From Pseudomonas typographi (GTDB lineage: Bacteria; Pseudomonadota; Gammaproteobacteria; Pseudomonadales; Pseudomonadaceae), in the NCBI RefSeq assembly GCF_014694385.1, contig NZ_JAAOCA010000024.1, forward strand, positions 46,820 through 110,819: a stretch of DNA of 64,000 bases. Reading direction: 5' to 3'. A program made the translations under genes and the position numbers. Of the stretch, positions 1-7,963 are shown in pieces (positions within the stretch are counted from its first letter, which is position 1; every line of letters begins with the position of its first letter). The notes below the pieces were generated by a model that was not told where the DNA came from, did not search any database, and worked only from the letters and a program-made list of their open reading frames with translations.

Positions 1-122
1 GGCTGGTGAAGCAGTACTTCAACATGACCGTGGCCGAAACGTTCAAGACCTGGTCGATGATGGAAACCATCCTGTCAGTGGTAGGGATCATTTTGATCAT
101 GGCGCTCAGTTACGTCGTGTGA
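1..122 (+). CDS. Gluconate permease family (GntP-type) transporter, C-terminal end
   Basis: Only the last 39 codons are in the window, read from base 3 to a TGA at 120-122. The peptide has the GntP-family C-terminal pattern: an amphipathic VKQYFNMTVAETFKTW stretch followed by a final membrane helix (METILSVVGIILIMALSYVV). Members of this family are inner-membrane gluconate/H+ symporters. The rest of the gene lies to the left, so substrate and operon cannot be judged. A related GntP-family carrier with another sugar acid as substrate is equally possible. Confidence 0.7.
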   Translation, partial: LVKQYFNMTVAETFKTWSMMETILSVVGIILIMALSYVV

Positions 123-135
123 TCGAACAGCACAG

Positions 136-157
136 CACGGGGCCGAACGGCCCTGTG
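136..157 (+). terminator. Possible terminator hairpin after the permease
   Basis: CACGGGGCC and GGCCCTGTG pair around a GAAC loop, with one G-T pair, 14 bases past the permease stop. No T-run follows, so intrinsic termination is uncertain. Confidence 0.35.
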
Positions 158-208
158 TGAGTTGCGCCATTGGCGAATGATTGAACCGCCAGCCTACCCA
201 CGCTGGCA

Positions 209-952
209 CTAATCGAAGCTATCCGCGCCAGGTAAATGCATGAATAGCCGCCGGCGTTGCCACCGTTCGTTTGCGTCCTCCAGGGTCGGCAAGCCCCTAG
301 GCGCAGCGCGTTGCTTCAGCCTCTTTTTGCGCAATGCGCTGGCAGACTCTCTACGCGCTTCAACCTGCCGCCATTCGAAGCTTTGCTGTTCGAACATACG
401 CTGGCGATTGGCGCCGAACACCCCTACTTCAGTGAGCAGTTCCTGTTTCTGCGCGTCCAATTTAATGTAATTGTCCAGCGCCTTTGCCGAGCGGGTCTTT
501 CGGGTGACCAGCTGTTGCCGCCAGTTCACGTTTTCGAAAGAAGCGTAGACTTGCTCGAACGCGTTGGCTTCAACACTGCCCTTGATTTTGGGTGCTAGTT
601 TGAAGCGAAACAACCGCCCAGGCGTCAAGATCCAAAAGCGGCCTGATGGGTCCGAGGCATTGATCGGCTCGGCAGCACAATAGGCATACGCATTGATACC
701 GCCCCGCGAGAAAGGTGCCCAATGATCAGGCCTTGCAAAGCGCATCAGCGCCGGTGTGTAAAGCCGATATCCGTTACCCGGTAGGTATCCATTGATTGAG
801 CTCTCCAGCAGTTGCCCGTTGAACACGCAGGCTGGGCCGCCAGCATTACCTTCACCGTAATAGCCATAAGGCGCAACGGACAAGGCTGAGAAACTGGGCG
901 AGATCGAACCCAATGGCGTGTTAGAGCGGTCAGCGCAAACCAGCCTATACAT
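209..952 (-). CDS. Short orphan RHS-core protein (247 aa)
   Basis: Residues about 25-100 carry the signature of the RHS repeat-associated core. It has a PYGYYG element, FNGQLLE, then GYLPGNGYRLYTPALMRF, the PD..APFSRGGINAYAYC block and a terminal INASDPSG. In full-length RHS proteins this core closes the beta-barrel cage and is followed by a variable effector tip. Here there are no upstream YD repeats. The roughly 140 residues after the core are Arg/Lys/Gln/Glu-rich and probably helical, without a toxin motif I recognise. The start is set at the internal ATG because GGAGG lies 7 bases upstream; an upstream ATG at 994 lacks such a site. No immunity-like gene follows. Short RHS-core proteins of this kind are common in pseudomonads; their function is unclear. 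Confidence 0.75.
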   Translation of the reverse strand: MYRLVCADRSNTPLGSISPSFSALSVAPYGYYGEGNAGGPACVFNGQLLESSINGYLPGNGYRLYTPALMRFARPDHWAPFSRGGINAYAYCAAEPINASDPSGRFWILTPGRLFRFKLAPKIKGSVEANAFEQVYASFENVNWRQQLVTRKTRSAKALDNYIKLDAQKQELLTEVGVFGANRQRMFEQQSFEWRQVEARRESASALRKKRLKQRAAPRGLPTLEDANERWQRRRLFMHLPGADSFD

Positions 953-1130
953 AAGGCACCCTCCGTTTTGACGGCCTATTTCAGTAGGGTTCAATTGAAA
1001 GCGTTACTGGCAGATTTGCCAGGTGGTTGGGGTTTTATCGGCGCTGACTAAACCACACGCCGGGGCGAGTTGTTCGCGCCATACCGCCGGTTTACGGCCA
1101 GAAGCAGTCGTTGAGCCCCCCACGGCCACC

Positions 1131-1427
1131 CTACAAGCTGTCCAGATCGGGCCATTCATCATCAATAGGCGCATGCATTAGCCGCGCACCTGACGCTTTG
1201 AAGATGCGGTGAACCGCAGCGTATGCTGGATCTTTGACACGCGCGTGGTCGCCGGGCCTCAGTACACAGCGAGCAATCATATTGAGGCCATGGCGGATGT
1301 CGGTGGTGATCTGCTCCGCGCGGCGTCGCACAGCCGGCTCTTCGGCTCCGCCTGATGGGCCTGGCGGGATCGCACAACCATCGGCGCGGGCCTTCAGGTA
1401 AGGGGCAGCAATGACTGTGCTGGACAC
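1131..1427 (-). pseudogene. Remnant of a MocR/GntR-aminotransferase-type regulator
   Basis: The segment encodes LNMIARCVLRPGDHARVKDPAY..VHRIFKASGARL..APIDDE. This matches the part of fold-type-I PLP enzymes and MocR regulators where the QALDLIARLLLDPGD..VEDPGYPG pattern is found. The open frame is only 98 codons and stops right after this block. It lacks the PLP lysine region and has no proper winged-helix N-terminus. I read it as a decayed fragment, not a gene. The family assignment rests on this one block, so it is moderate. Confidence 0.45.
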
Positions 1428-1754
1428 GGCTGCCGGAACCGACCTAGCGGATGACGTAGCCTCCGAGCTGCAAACGCTCGAACTCTAGCGTACCGCGAGC
1501 GACACCCCAACGCTGCGCGAGCACACGGGTTGATGGCAATCAGTCAGGCGAATGTGGTCTTGCGGGCGACCGTTTGTGCCAAGCACTCATACAACTCATC
1601 GATGTGGGCGGTGTGTCCGGCCCTGTCCTTGAACCGCGTAGCGACCGCCAGGGCAGGCCGTTTGCGACGCTCGATGTGGCGCAATGGAAGGTCAGCATGG
1701 AGCGGTTGCTGATTGTTGTGGTTAAACCTGTAAGCCGCCCCATGCGCTAACACC
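1428..1754. other. Gene-poor degraded stretch
   Basis: I see no intact gene. On the minus strand a reading frame ending at 1544 contains ALAVATRFKDRAGHTAHIDELYECL. This loosely resembles the start of antibiotic-biosynthesis-monooxygenase (ABM) domains, but the frame ends before the core of that fold. With the neighbouring MocR remnant and the disrupted transporter, it suggests an eroding segment. Confidence 0.35.
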
Positions 1755-3093
1755 TTAGGTGGATATTTCCTCGAGTGACGAGCTCTTCGTCTCGACGCCA
1801 TACAGGAACACCACGAACGCCGCCAGGGTGAAACAGACAGCGCCGAATATAAACGGCCCCATGCTATTGGACATTGGAATGATAATGCCAATTATGGTCG
1901 GCCCCAGCAGCGCGCCGATACGACCGCAAAATGAGGCGAATCCACATGCGGATGCCCTGGCTCTCGAGGGATACAGTTCAGGGGTGTAGGCATACAGAAT
2001 GCACCATATTCCGAAAACGAAGAACTGCATCATTGCCCCTGCGGCTAAGCTGATATTTCCCCCTAGCGACATACTCAAGGTCTGCCCGAAAACGTAAACA
2101 CCTACTGTTGCCCCAACTAATGTCACCAGGCATGTAACTTTCCTGCCCCAACGCTCGATCGCCCAGGCTGCGCTGAGAAAACCCGGTATGCCGCCCAAGG
2201 AAATACTGTTGCAACAATGCGCCGAGCCAGGTATTCAAACCATAAAAGCCCAGCAAAGCAAAGAACCACAACCCACCGATCATCACCGTCCGCTTGCGAT
2301 AGGCGGGTGAAATAAGCGCGCGTAAGCCCCCATGACCTTTTGCAGCTTGAGCTGCTGGGCTCGCTGTAGTCGCAACGGTGGGAAGTACACTGACTTTCAG
2401 CCTGCGCATGATAATTTTTTCTATACGATCCATGATCGCTGCTGCCTCTGCATGACGCCCCCGAGCGTCCAGCCAGCGAGGAGACTCTGGCACGACCCAC
2501 CGAATGCAAAGAACGAAGAATGCCGGAATGGCTTCGAGAAAAAAAACAGTCCGCCAATCATAGTTCCACAATACACAGTGCGACAGTACCCCCGCACAGA
2601 TAAAAGCAATAGGCCAATTCCCTTCCATCAAGGCAAGGTACTTACCTCTGCTTTTCGCCGGAACAAACTCGGACAAAAGAGTCTGCGCAAGCGGTGTCTC
2701 CATGCCCATCCCGACACCGAGGAGCGCACGGAATATAGCTAACCACGTCGCATCCGGAGCGATCGAACACAGATAGCTGGCCGCCCCCCAGATAATCATG
2801 CTTGTTTGAAAGACCCATTTCCTCCCGAAACGATCCGCCAATGCACCGGACATCAATGCACCCGCCGCCATCCCTACAAAACTGGCGCTGGCGAGCAGCC
2901 CCGCCTGGGCGGACGTCAGTCCAAACTCCGTCTTTATAGAACCTAGCAAAAACCCCATGGTGGCAAGGTCGATATTATCGAAGAAAAACGCCAGTGCAAT
3001 TATTGCAAAGAGCCAGCGATGAAATCCGCAAATAGGTAACCGCTCTAATCGGTCTGCTGATAACGGTATTATGCCGACGGACAATCGAGTCAT
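1755..3093 (-). pseudogene. MFS transporter, disrupted by an out-of-frame deletion
   Basis: The first part (3093 to about 2200) encodes a major-facilitator N-half. It has the first helix with the FFFDNIDLATMGFLL motif, the loop 2-3 signature GALADRFGRKW and several further helices up to NTWLGALLQQ. The second part (about 2200 to 1755) continues in another frame with ISLGGIPGFLSAAWAIERWGRK and helices to the C-terminal ETKSSSLEE. Where the frames meet, roughly 15 residues normally present between these helices are missing. The lesion is thus a small deletion that also shifts frame. The ATG start has GGAGGG 4 bases upstream. Family resemblance is to aromatic-acid/metabolite:H+ symporters (12 TM). 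It lies at the end of the accessory cluster and was probably its importer. Confidence 0.75.
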
Positions 3094-3133
3094 GCTTCCC
3101 TCCAACGATTATTCGAAATTATTGGCAGAAGCG

Positions 3134-3147
3134 CCAATTTATATTGG
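3134..3147 (-). promoter_or_regulatory. AT-rich leader with small inverted repeat upstream of the MFS gene
   Basis: CCAAT and ATTGG pair across TTAT in the very AT-rich stretch just upstream of the transporter start. The position suits a promoter or operator for that gene. No clear -35/-10 pair was identified. Confidence 0.25.
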
Positions 3148-3299
3148 TAAAAATCGGCAGAGATAAGCAAAACAACTAAATATTTTATTTTAGGGCGGCA
3201 GAAACACTTCAATTCCTGAATGCTGAATAGTTATGGGTCTCTCAGTACCCACCCGGAGATGGGCGGAGTTACAGCCTTCTGGCCTGCAAAACAGTGAAA

Positions 3300-3914
3300 C
3301 TAGTTGTTGAATCGTCCTTTCTTAAAGGCATCCTCGGAAAGACCGCTGATACACGCACCTTGGGGAAACGTGAACCTGACGTATGGCGCTTGAGGTTGCC
3401 CCGGTGGAGAATATTGGCCATCCGCAAGTATTCTCTTCTTTGCGCTCAACTCCTTGATTTCGCAACGGATGGCCACAATCTGGTCGGCCGCGCCATTCTC
3501 GATTGGAATGTATCCTTTTTCCGGGCGGAATTTTTCCAACGCTTGATTCTGGTGAGTAATCACATCGCCGGTCGCAAACTGTAAGTCTGCTACACATCTC
3601 GCTATCACACTGTAGTATTCAAGACTGGTATTTTGGCCCTTGGGCGCCTTGAGCAGCGCGACGGGCCTGTCTACCTCGATGGTGATACAGTTATTCTCAG
3701 CCAACTTTTGTGCAAATCTACCAAAGCGGGAACAATGAATCAGAAACGAGTCATCCCTGAAGGTGTAGCTTTGCGCAACTATGTAAGGATATGGAAGATC
3801 ATGTACGGCGACCCTGCAGATGAGCTCATCCTTAAGGAAGGCCACTATAGAGGGCCAGTCGTTCCAGGCCAGATCTTTACGCCGCATTTCCGACCGAAAG
3901 TAAGGAGGAGGCAT
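3300..3914 (-). CDS. Pyridoxamine-5'-phosphate-oxidase-like (PNPOx-like/NimA-type) flavin protein
   Basis: The 204-aa product has the split-barrel FMN-binding signature. It reads MRRKDLAW..WPSIVAFLKDELICRVAVHD, then PYIVAQSYTFRDDSFLIHCSRFGRFAQKLAENNCITIEVDRP, then the YYSVIARCVADL strand. This is the pattern of the NimA/PNPOx-like family, whose members bind FMN, F420 or heme and reduce nitro or other small groups. The true substrate cannot be told from sequence. Its ATG shares a base with the stop of the synthetase gene (TAATG), so the two are translationally coupled. That implies a shared pathway. The C-terminal 60 residues, with IVAIRCEIKELSAKK, look like the family's usual tail. Confidence 0.7.
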   Translation of the reverse strand: MPPPYFRSEMRRKDLAWNDWPSIVAFLKDELICRVAVHDLPYPYIVAQSYTFRDDSFLIHCSRFGRFAQKLAENNCITIEVDRPVALLKAPKGQNTSLEYYSVIARCVADLQFATGDVITHQNQALEKFRPEKGYIPIENGAADQIVAIRCEIKELSAKKRILADGQYSPPGQPQAPYVRFTFPQGACISGLSEDAFKKGRFNN

Positions 3915-5296
3915 TATTTTCGACCTTTTGCGGTTCGTGAAATGTTATCGCTCCGCTTGGGCCCGACGCCCACTCCAACGACGTCACAGTCAACGTAGCG
4001 CTCTATGAAGTCGATCAGTTGTTCAAGCTGCGGCGGAATTGCCTTTCCCTGGGCAGTATCAAGCTCGGCCAAGTCAAAACCTTCGAACTCCATTGTTTTT
4101 ACCTCTACATCAGGATGGCTTTTCCCATACTCGACAACGGTGGGTATCTTCCCATTGCGGGTCAATTTGAATAAAGAGAGACTGTCGCACCGATTGATAA
4201 AAACTTCATCAATTCCATGGAACGCTACCGTCTCCTTCAGGTTGACCAAATCAAGTGCGCCAATTCTGCGCGGCCGCCCGCTGCCAGTGCCGTACTCACC
4301 GGCCTGAATTCTGATGCCTTTACCGATATCCAGCGGCGAGGCGCTGCGCAGCAGCGCCAGGTAGTCCAGCCGGGATTCTTCTTCGCGGCCGATCCATCGC
4401 GACGCGGCAGTATTGCAATACTCAGCGGACGCCGAGCCGCCGAATTCGGACGGGAATGATCCTGCGCCTACCCGTGACATTATCGCTTTGACTATGCCTA
4501 TGGATTTTCTGTGAAACCTGCACGATAGGTCGCCCCCTGTGTACGCATAGGAAGGACCCGTGCGACTGGAGGTCACATAGGGTTGTTCACCAAACGTAGT
4601 GTCCAATAGAACAGATTGTGCCCCCTCGAATAAAACGCGCGCACCGGACGAGACTCTTTTAGTCAGAAACAGGTCATCTTCCACGACATATTCTGCTACA
4701 AGCTCCCATGCCGCTTCGATTTCAGCCAATGCGCTAGAAATTTGGGAGGCAGAGAGCGGCGGCTGGATTTCCTTGGACAAATTTTTCTGGACAATCGTGA
4801 AAGCAGTGCTCGGGTCGCTGCACAAGTCCTTCAGTTGTATCCCGGATCGGTCGTGGCCTTTCATTCGAATCGAGTGATCAGCGTAGCAAGGCCCGATTCC
4901 GTTTCCAGTGGTACCTATTACCGAGCCATATTCCAGATCCAGCGCAATATGGTGCGGCTGTACGACAGAGCAACGGTGGCTGATAAAAAGTCTTTGCTTC
5001 AAGGAAATACCCAAGTCAGCCAGGGTTTTGATCTCGGCCGCCAGTTTTACCATATTAACGACACAGCCAGACCCGATGTATAGCACTTTGTTTGCATGGA
5101 ACACTGCCGATGGAATCTGCTTCAGCTTGGCTTCTCCATGAGGTGTGATCACGGTATGGCCGGCGTTAGCGCCTCCATTAAAACGGGCTATAATGTCGTA
5201 GTCATGTGCCAGCAAATCGACAATTTTGGCTTTACCCTCATCCCCATATTGCAGGCCCACTAATACATCCGCGAATCCTGCAGATGGCTTATTCAT
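3914..5296 (-). CDS. Divergent adenylosuccinate synthetase paralogue (PurA-like ligase)
   Basis: The 460-aa protein is a full-length PurA homologue. It has the P-loop-like GDEGKAK with the catalytic Asp (D19), NAGHT with the catalytic His (H47), IGTTGNGIGP, FEGAQS..LLD, PYVTSS, RVGAGSFPSE and a C-terminal GPKR. Enzymes of this family join aspartate to a 6-oxopurine nucleotide using GTP. Several conserved positions differ from my memory of E. coli PurA: QWGDEGKGK has become QYGDEGKAK, the aspartate loop TTGRRRRTGWLD has become GSGRPRRIGALD, and the guanine-site KLD has become RCD. About 25 extra residues precede the aspartate loop (near GREEESRLDYLALLRSA). It overlaps RidA by 8 bases and has CGGAG just upstream. 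A housekeeping purA is usually elsewhere on Pseudomonas chromosomes, so this is probably a specialised ligase with an altered acceptor. The product is unknown. Confidence 0.8.
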   Translation of the reverse strand: MNKPSAGFADVLVGLQYGDEGKAKIVDLLAHDYDIIARFNGGANAGHTVITPHGEAKLKQIPSAVFHANKVLYIGSGCVVNMVKLAAEIKTLADLGISLKQRLFISHRCSVVQPHHIALDLEYGSVIGTTGNGIGPCYADHSIRMKGHDRSGIQLKDLCSDPSTAFTIVQKNLSKEIQPPLSASQISSALAEIEAAWELVAEYVVEDDLFLTKRVSSGARVLFEGAQSVLLDTTFGEQPYVTSSRTGPSYAYTGGDLSCRFHRKSIGIVKAIMSRVGAGSFPSEFGGSASAEYCNTAASRWIGREEESRLDYLALLRSASPLDIGKGIRIQAGEYGTGSGRPRRIGALDLVNLKETVAFHGIDEVFINRCDSLSLFKLTRNGKIPTVVEYGKSHPDVEVKTMEFEGFDLAELDTAQGKAIPPQLEQLIDFIERYVDCDVVGVGVGPKRSDNISRTAKGRK

Positions 5297-5762
5297 CTCC
5301 GGGTTCCAGCACGAAAGTCGCCTCTACTTCAACGGGCGCATTGAAGGGAAGACTGGCAACCCCAATAGCGATCCGGGCATGAGTACCCTTTTCCGCGAAA
5401 ATCTGATTTATCATGTGCGACGCAGCATTAATGACAGCCGGCGCGTCGGAGAAGCCTTGTGAAGTGGAAACGAACCCACCCAGCCGTAGCACCTGGGATA
5501 CTTTCTCGAGGTTTCCATGGGTGGCTACGTTAAGCCATCCTAGAATATTCGCTACGCACAACCGGGCTGCCGCCTGAGCATCGGCGAGCGAGACATCGTC
5601 TGGAACCTTACCGGTAAAAACCGATTTGCCGTTTCGTACCGGCAATTGCCCAGATACGACGACAATATTGTTGTGGACAGTAAAAGGTGCAAAAGCCCCT
5701 GGCACGACGTCCAGCGTTGGAACAATAACACCGCTTTCGCGGATCCGGTTTGCAATCGTCAT
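5289..5762 (-). CDS. RidA-family (YjgF/YER057c/UK114) protein
   Basis: The 157-aa protein belongs to the longer RidA subgroup. It has SGQLPVRNGKSVFTGKV, the RLGGFVSTSQGFSDAP strand-turn, HARIAIGVASLP and the closing VEVEATFVLE strand. The Arg of HARIA aligns with the Arg that binds the substrate carboxylate in RidA, so imine/enamine hydrolase activity is plausible. Archetypal RidA converts 2-aminoacrylate and other enamines to 2-oxo acids. Subgroups found in catabolic clusters act on pathway-specific intermediates. The gene starts with GGGGG upstream of ATG, and its end overlaps the synthetase start by 8 bases. That makes it the first gene of the RidA-synthetase-PNPOx trio. Confidence 0.85.
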   Translation of the reverse strand: MTIANRIRESGVIVPTLDVVPGAFAPFTVHNNIVVVSGQLPVRNGKSVFTGKVPDDVSLADAQAAARLCVANILGWLNVATHGNLEKVSQVLRLGGFVSTSQGFSDAPAVINAASHMINQIFAEKGTHARIAIGVASLPFNAPVEVEATFVLEPGDE

Positions 5763-5884
5763 AGTGCCCCCACATTTCAGGTTTAACTTACCGTTACCAG
5801 CAAGGTCACTATGCCTAAGGATTTACTGCCAAGCTGCTGTGTAGGTGTCGTACGCTATCGAGAAGACGCCACACATGATGAACA

Positions 5885-6670
5885 TCAACTCGGTTTCGAA
5901 TCACGAAAATAATCGGTGGGGCTGCTGCCTAAAGCCTTTCTGAACATTGCGCTAAAAGCACTAGGGCTGTCATAGCCAAGCGTGATCGCTATCTCAGTTA
6001 TTGGCCGATCACGCGAGAGTAATTCGACTGCCAGCATCAGGCGAGCCTGCTGCCGCCAACGCGTGAAGGTCATGCCAGTCTTCGCGATGAATAGCCTGAC
6101 AATGGTTCGTTCACTAGCACCCACAATTTGGCTCCAGCACAATATTGACCTTTCATCCGCTGGGTTTGCCAGAATCCATCGACAGATACGCGCCAATCGA
6201 GGCTCGGTCGGCATCGGCAGATGGAGGGGCACCGACCTCATAGGCTTAATCTCGAGATACAGAAGCTCCACGACGTTACCGTCGCGTCCGTGCTTGTCGT
6301 ATTCCACGGGCATCATGACCACTGCGAGTATCAGCTCGCGCAGAAGCGGAGTCACGGATATGACGCAACACTCGGTAGACGAGAGGGGGCAGCGCTCGGG
6401 TTCGAAGTACAGGGTGCGCAACTCTGTCGGGCCCAATGCGAGCATACTGTGCAATACCCCAGCGGCCACCCAGACTGCCCGTTGCGGAGGCACGACCCAG
6501 GAACCCGTACTTGTGGTCACCCTGATCGAACCCGCATAAGCGTAAATAAGCTGGCCCCGCCGATGGCAATGCGTGTCGATGAAAAAATGATCCGGCAAAT
6601 CCCGCGCCATGCCACCAACGGGCCTATCGATTCGCTGGTAGTCCTCACGATCTTCGCTTTTGCCGAACAT
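5885..6670 (-). CDS. AraC-family transcriptional regulator (NimR-like)
   Basis: The 261-aa protein has an N-terminal cupin (HFIDTHCH.RGQLIYAYAGSIRV, then VVPPQRAVWVAAGVLH) and a C-terminal AraC double helix-turn-helix. The C-terminal part reads SERTIVRLFIAKTGMTFTRWRQQARL, then ITEIAITLGYDSPSAFSAMFRKALG..P..YF. This arrangement matches the AraC subgroup around E. coli NimR/YeaM. The ATG has GGAGG 5 bases away. It lies 122 bp upstream of ridA in the same direction and downstream of the LrgAB pair. It is therefore the obvious candidate regulator of the cluster, with the inducer sensed by the cupin. Confidence 0.85.
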   Translation of the reverse strand: MFGKSEDREDYQRIDRPVGGMARDLPDHFFIDTHCHRRGQLIYAYAGSIRVTTSTGSWVVPPQRAVWVAAGVLHSMLALGPTELRTLYFEPERCPLSSTECCVISVTPLLRELILAVVMMPVEYDKHGRDGNVVELLYLEIKPMRSVPLHLPMPTEPRLARICRWILANPADERSILCWSQIVGASERTIVRLFIAKTGMTFTRWRQQARLMLAVELLSRDRPITEIAITLGYDSPSAFSAMFRKALGSSPTDYFRDSKPS

Positions 6671-6794
6671 TGTGCCTCCTCAGTACAGTTACCGCCTACG
6701 CGCGGTCACTCATATCTTGTTGCGCCTGCGACCGGATGACGAAGCAGCGCAGCGAAAGCAGCGGTTTATGTGCCCGGAACCTTATGCGCTGGGT

Positions 6795-7532
6795 TCAGTA
6801 TAGGAGCCAGGCGGAGGCATACGGGAGCAGGATTGGGACTACAAAAGCGGTAAAAATGCCGTTCAGGCTCATACCCATTCCCGCGAATGCGCCGGCTTCC
6901 TCGCTCAGCTGAAACGCTCTCGCTGCACCGATTCCATGGGACGCTATTCCAAGCGAGAAGCCCTGTATTTCGGGTTCTTTTATCTTCAGCAGCCTAAATA
7001 CCGTGCTCGAGCATACAGCGCCAAGAATTCCGGCGGATATCGTGAAGATCGCGGTGAGCGTGGGCAGGCCGCCGATTTTCGCCGATACTTCCATAGCGAT
7101 GGGGGCGGTCGCGGATTTGGGCACCAATGACAGCACCATCAAAGGCGAAGCGCCAAGCAGCTTTGCTATCATTGTGACCGAGAAGAGTGCTGTTAAAGAG
7201 CCAGCCACTAATCCACCTAGCAATGGCACAGTGAGGTGGCCCAGCCTGGACAATTGTCGATAAACTGGCAACGCGAGTGCAACAGTCACCATTCCAAGTA
7301 AAATACTGATTGATTGAACGCTTTGCAAATACGCCGTATAGCTTATCTGTGTAGCTTCCAAGAAACACAGCAAAAGTGCCACGGAAATCAATACAGGGTT
7401 GGCCAACGGATTACGCCTCAGCCTTGTATGGATCTGCTGCGCGATAAGATACGCGACCAGCGTAAGCGCTAACCCGAGTGCCGATGTATTCTTGAGATAG
7501 CCCCATGCCTCCCAATGCTCAAAAAGAACCAT
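6795..7532 (-). CDS. lrgB: LrgB/CidB-family membrane protein
   Basis: The 245-aa polytopic protein carries the LrgB hallmarks LVPKSATAPIAMEVS and GIASHGIGAARA, plus about seven hydrophobic segments. LrgB partners with LrgA. The pair was first described as holin-like modulators of autolysis, but relatives transport small carboxylates (Bacillus PftAB for pyruvate, plant PLGG1 for glycolate/glycerate). The start overlaps the end of lrgA by 14 bases, indicating coupled translation. In this metabolic setting a transporter role for a short organic acid is more likely than autolysis control. That is inference. Confidence 0.85.
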   Translation of the reverse strand: MVLFEHWEAWGYLKNTSALGLALTLVAYLIAQQIHTRLRRNPLANPVLISVALLLCFLEATQISYTAYLQSVQSISILLGMVTVALALPVYRQLSRLGHLTVPLLGGLVAGSLTALFSVTMIAKLLGASPLMVLSLVPKSATAPIAMEVSAKIGGLPTLTAIFTISAGILGAVCSSTVFRLLKIKEPEIQGFSLGIASHGIGAARAFQLSEEAGAFAGMGMSLNGIFTAFVVPILLPYASAWLLY

Positions 7533-7902
7533 TGCCGGCCGCCCCCTTTACGCGTTTTCTTTTATTCTGAAACCTGAGCAATGCACGTGCCACTAGCGCG
7601 GTCACCCCGATAGCCAAAGCCGTGCTAAGCGAAATAGCAGCGAAAATTGCTACCAGCCCACCCTGTAACTTATCGAAGGACTCGACGATGCCCACCCCGG
7701 CAGGAACAAAAAATATCGACATATTACGTAGAAGCGCTGTAGCTGTTAGTTCAACCGGGTCTGCCAGGGCAGGCCGAAACAGCGAAATCAACAGCAACAG
7801 CATCATTCCCATGATGGGTCCAGGAATCGGTAAATTAAAGGCACGAGTCACCCCCTCTCCGACACATTGCAAGATCAGCAGGGTTGCGAGGCTAAAAATC
7901 AT
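7519..7902 (-). CDS. lrgA: LrgA/CidA-family membrane protein
   Basis: The 127-aa protein has four hydrophobic segments and the CidA/LrgA pattern GEGVTRAFNLPIPGPIMGMMLLL, then RNMSIFFVPAGVGIVE. The lysine/arginine-rich tail (FQNKRKRVKG) is probably cytoplasmic. It precedes lrgB with a 14-base overlap, the usual order for the pair. No strong Shine-Dalgarno is visible ahead of the ATG. Confidence 0.85.
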   Translation of the reverse strand: MIFSLATLLILQCVGEGVTRAFNLPIPGPIMGMMLLLLISLFRPALADPVELTATALLRNMSIFFVPAGVGIVESFDKLQGGLVAIFAAISLSTALAIGVTALVARALLRFQNKRKRVKGAAGNGSF

Positions 7903-7963
7903 ATCGGCAATTTATCTCAATACATTTCCAATTCACGCTTACAGATCCTTGCAATGATCTCCG

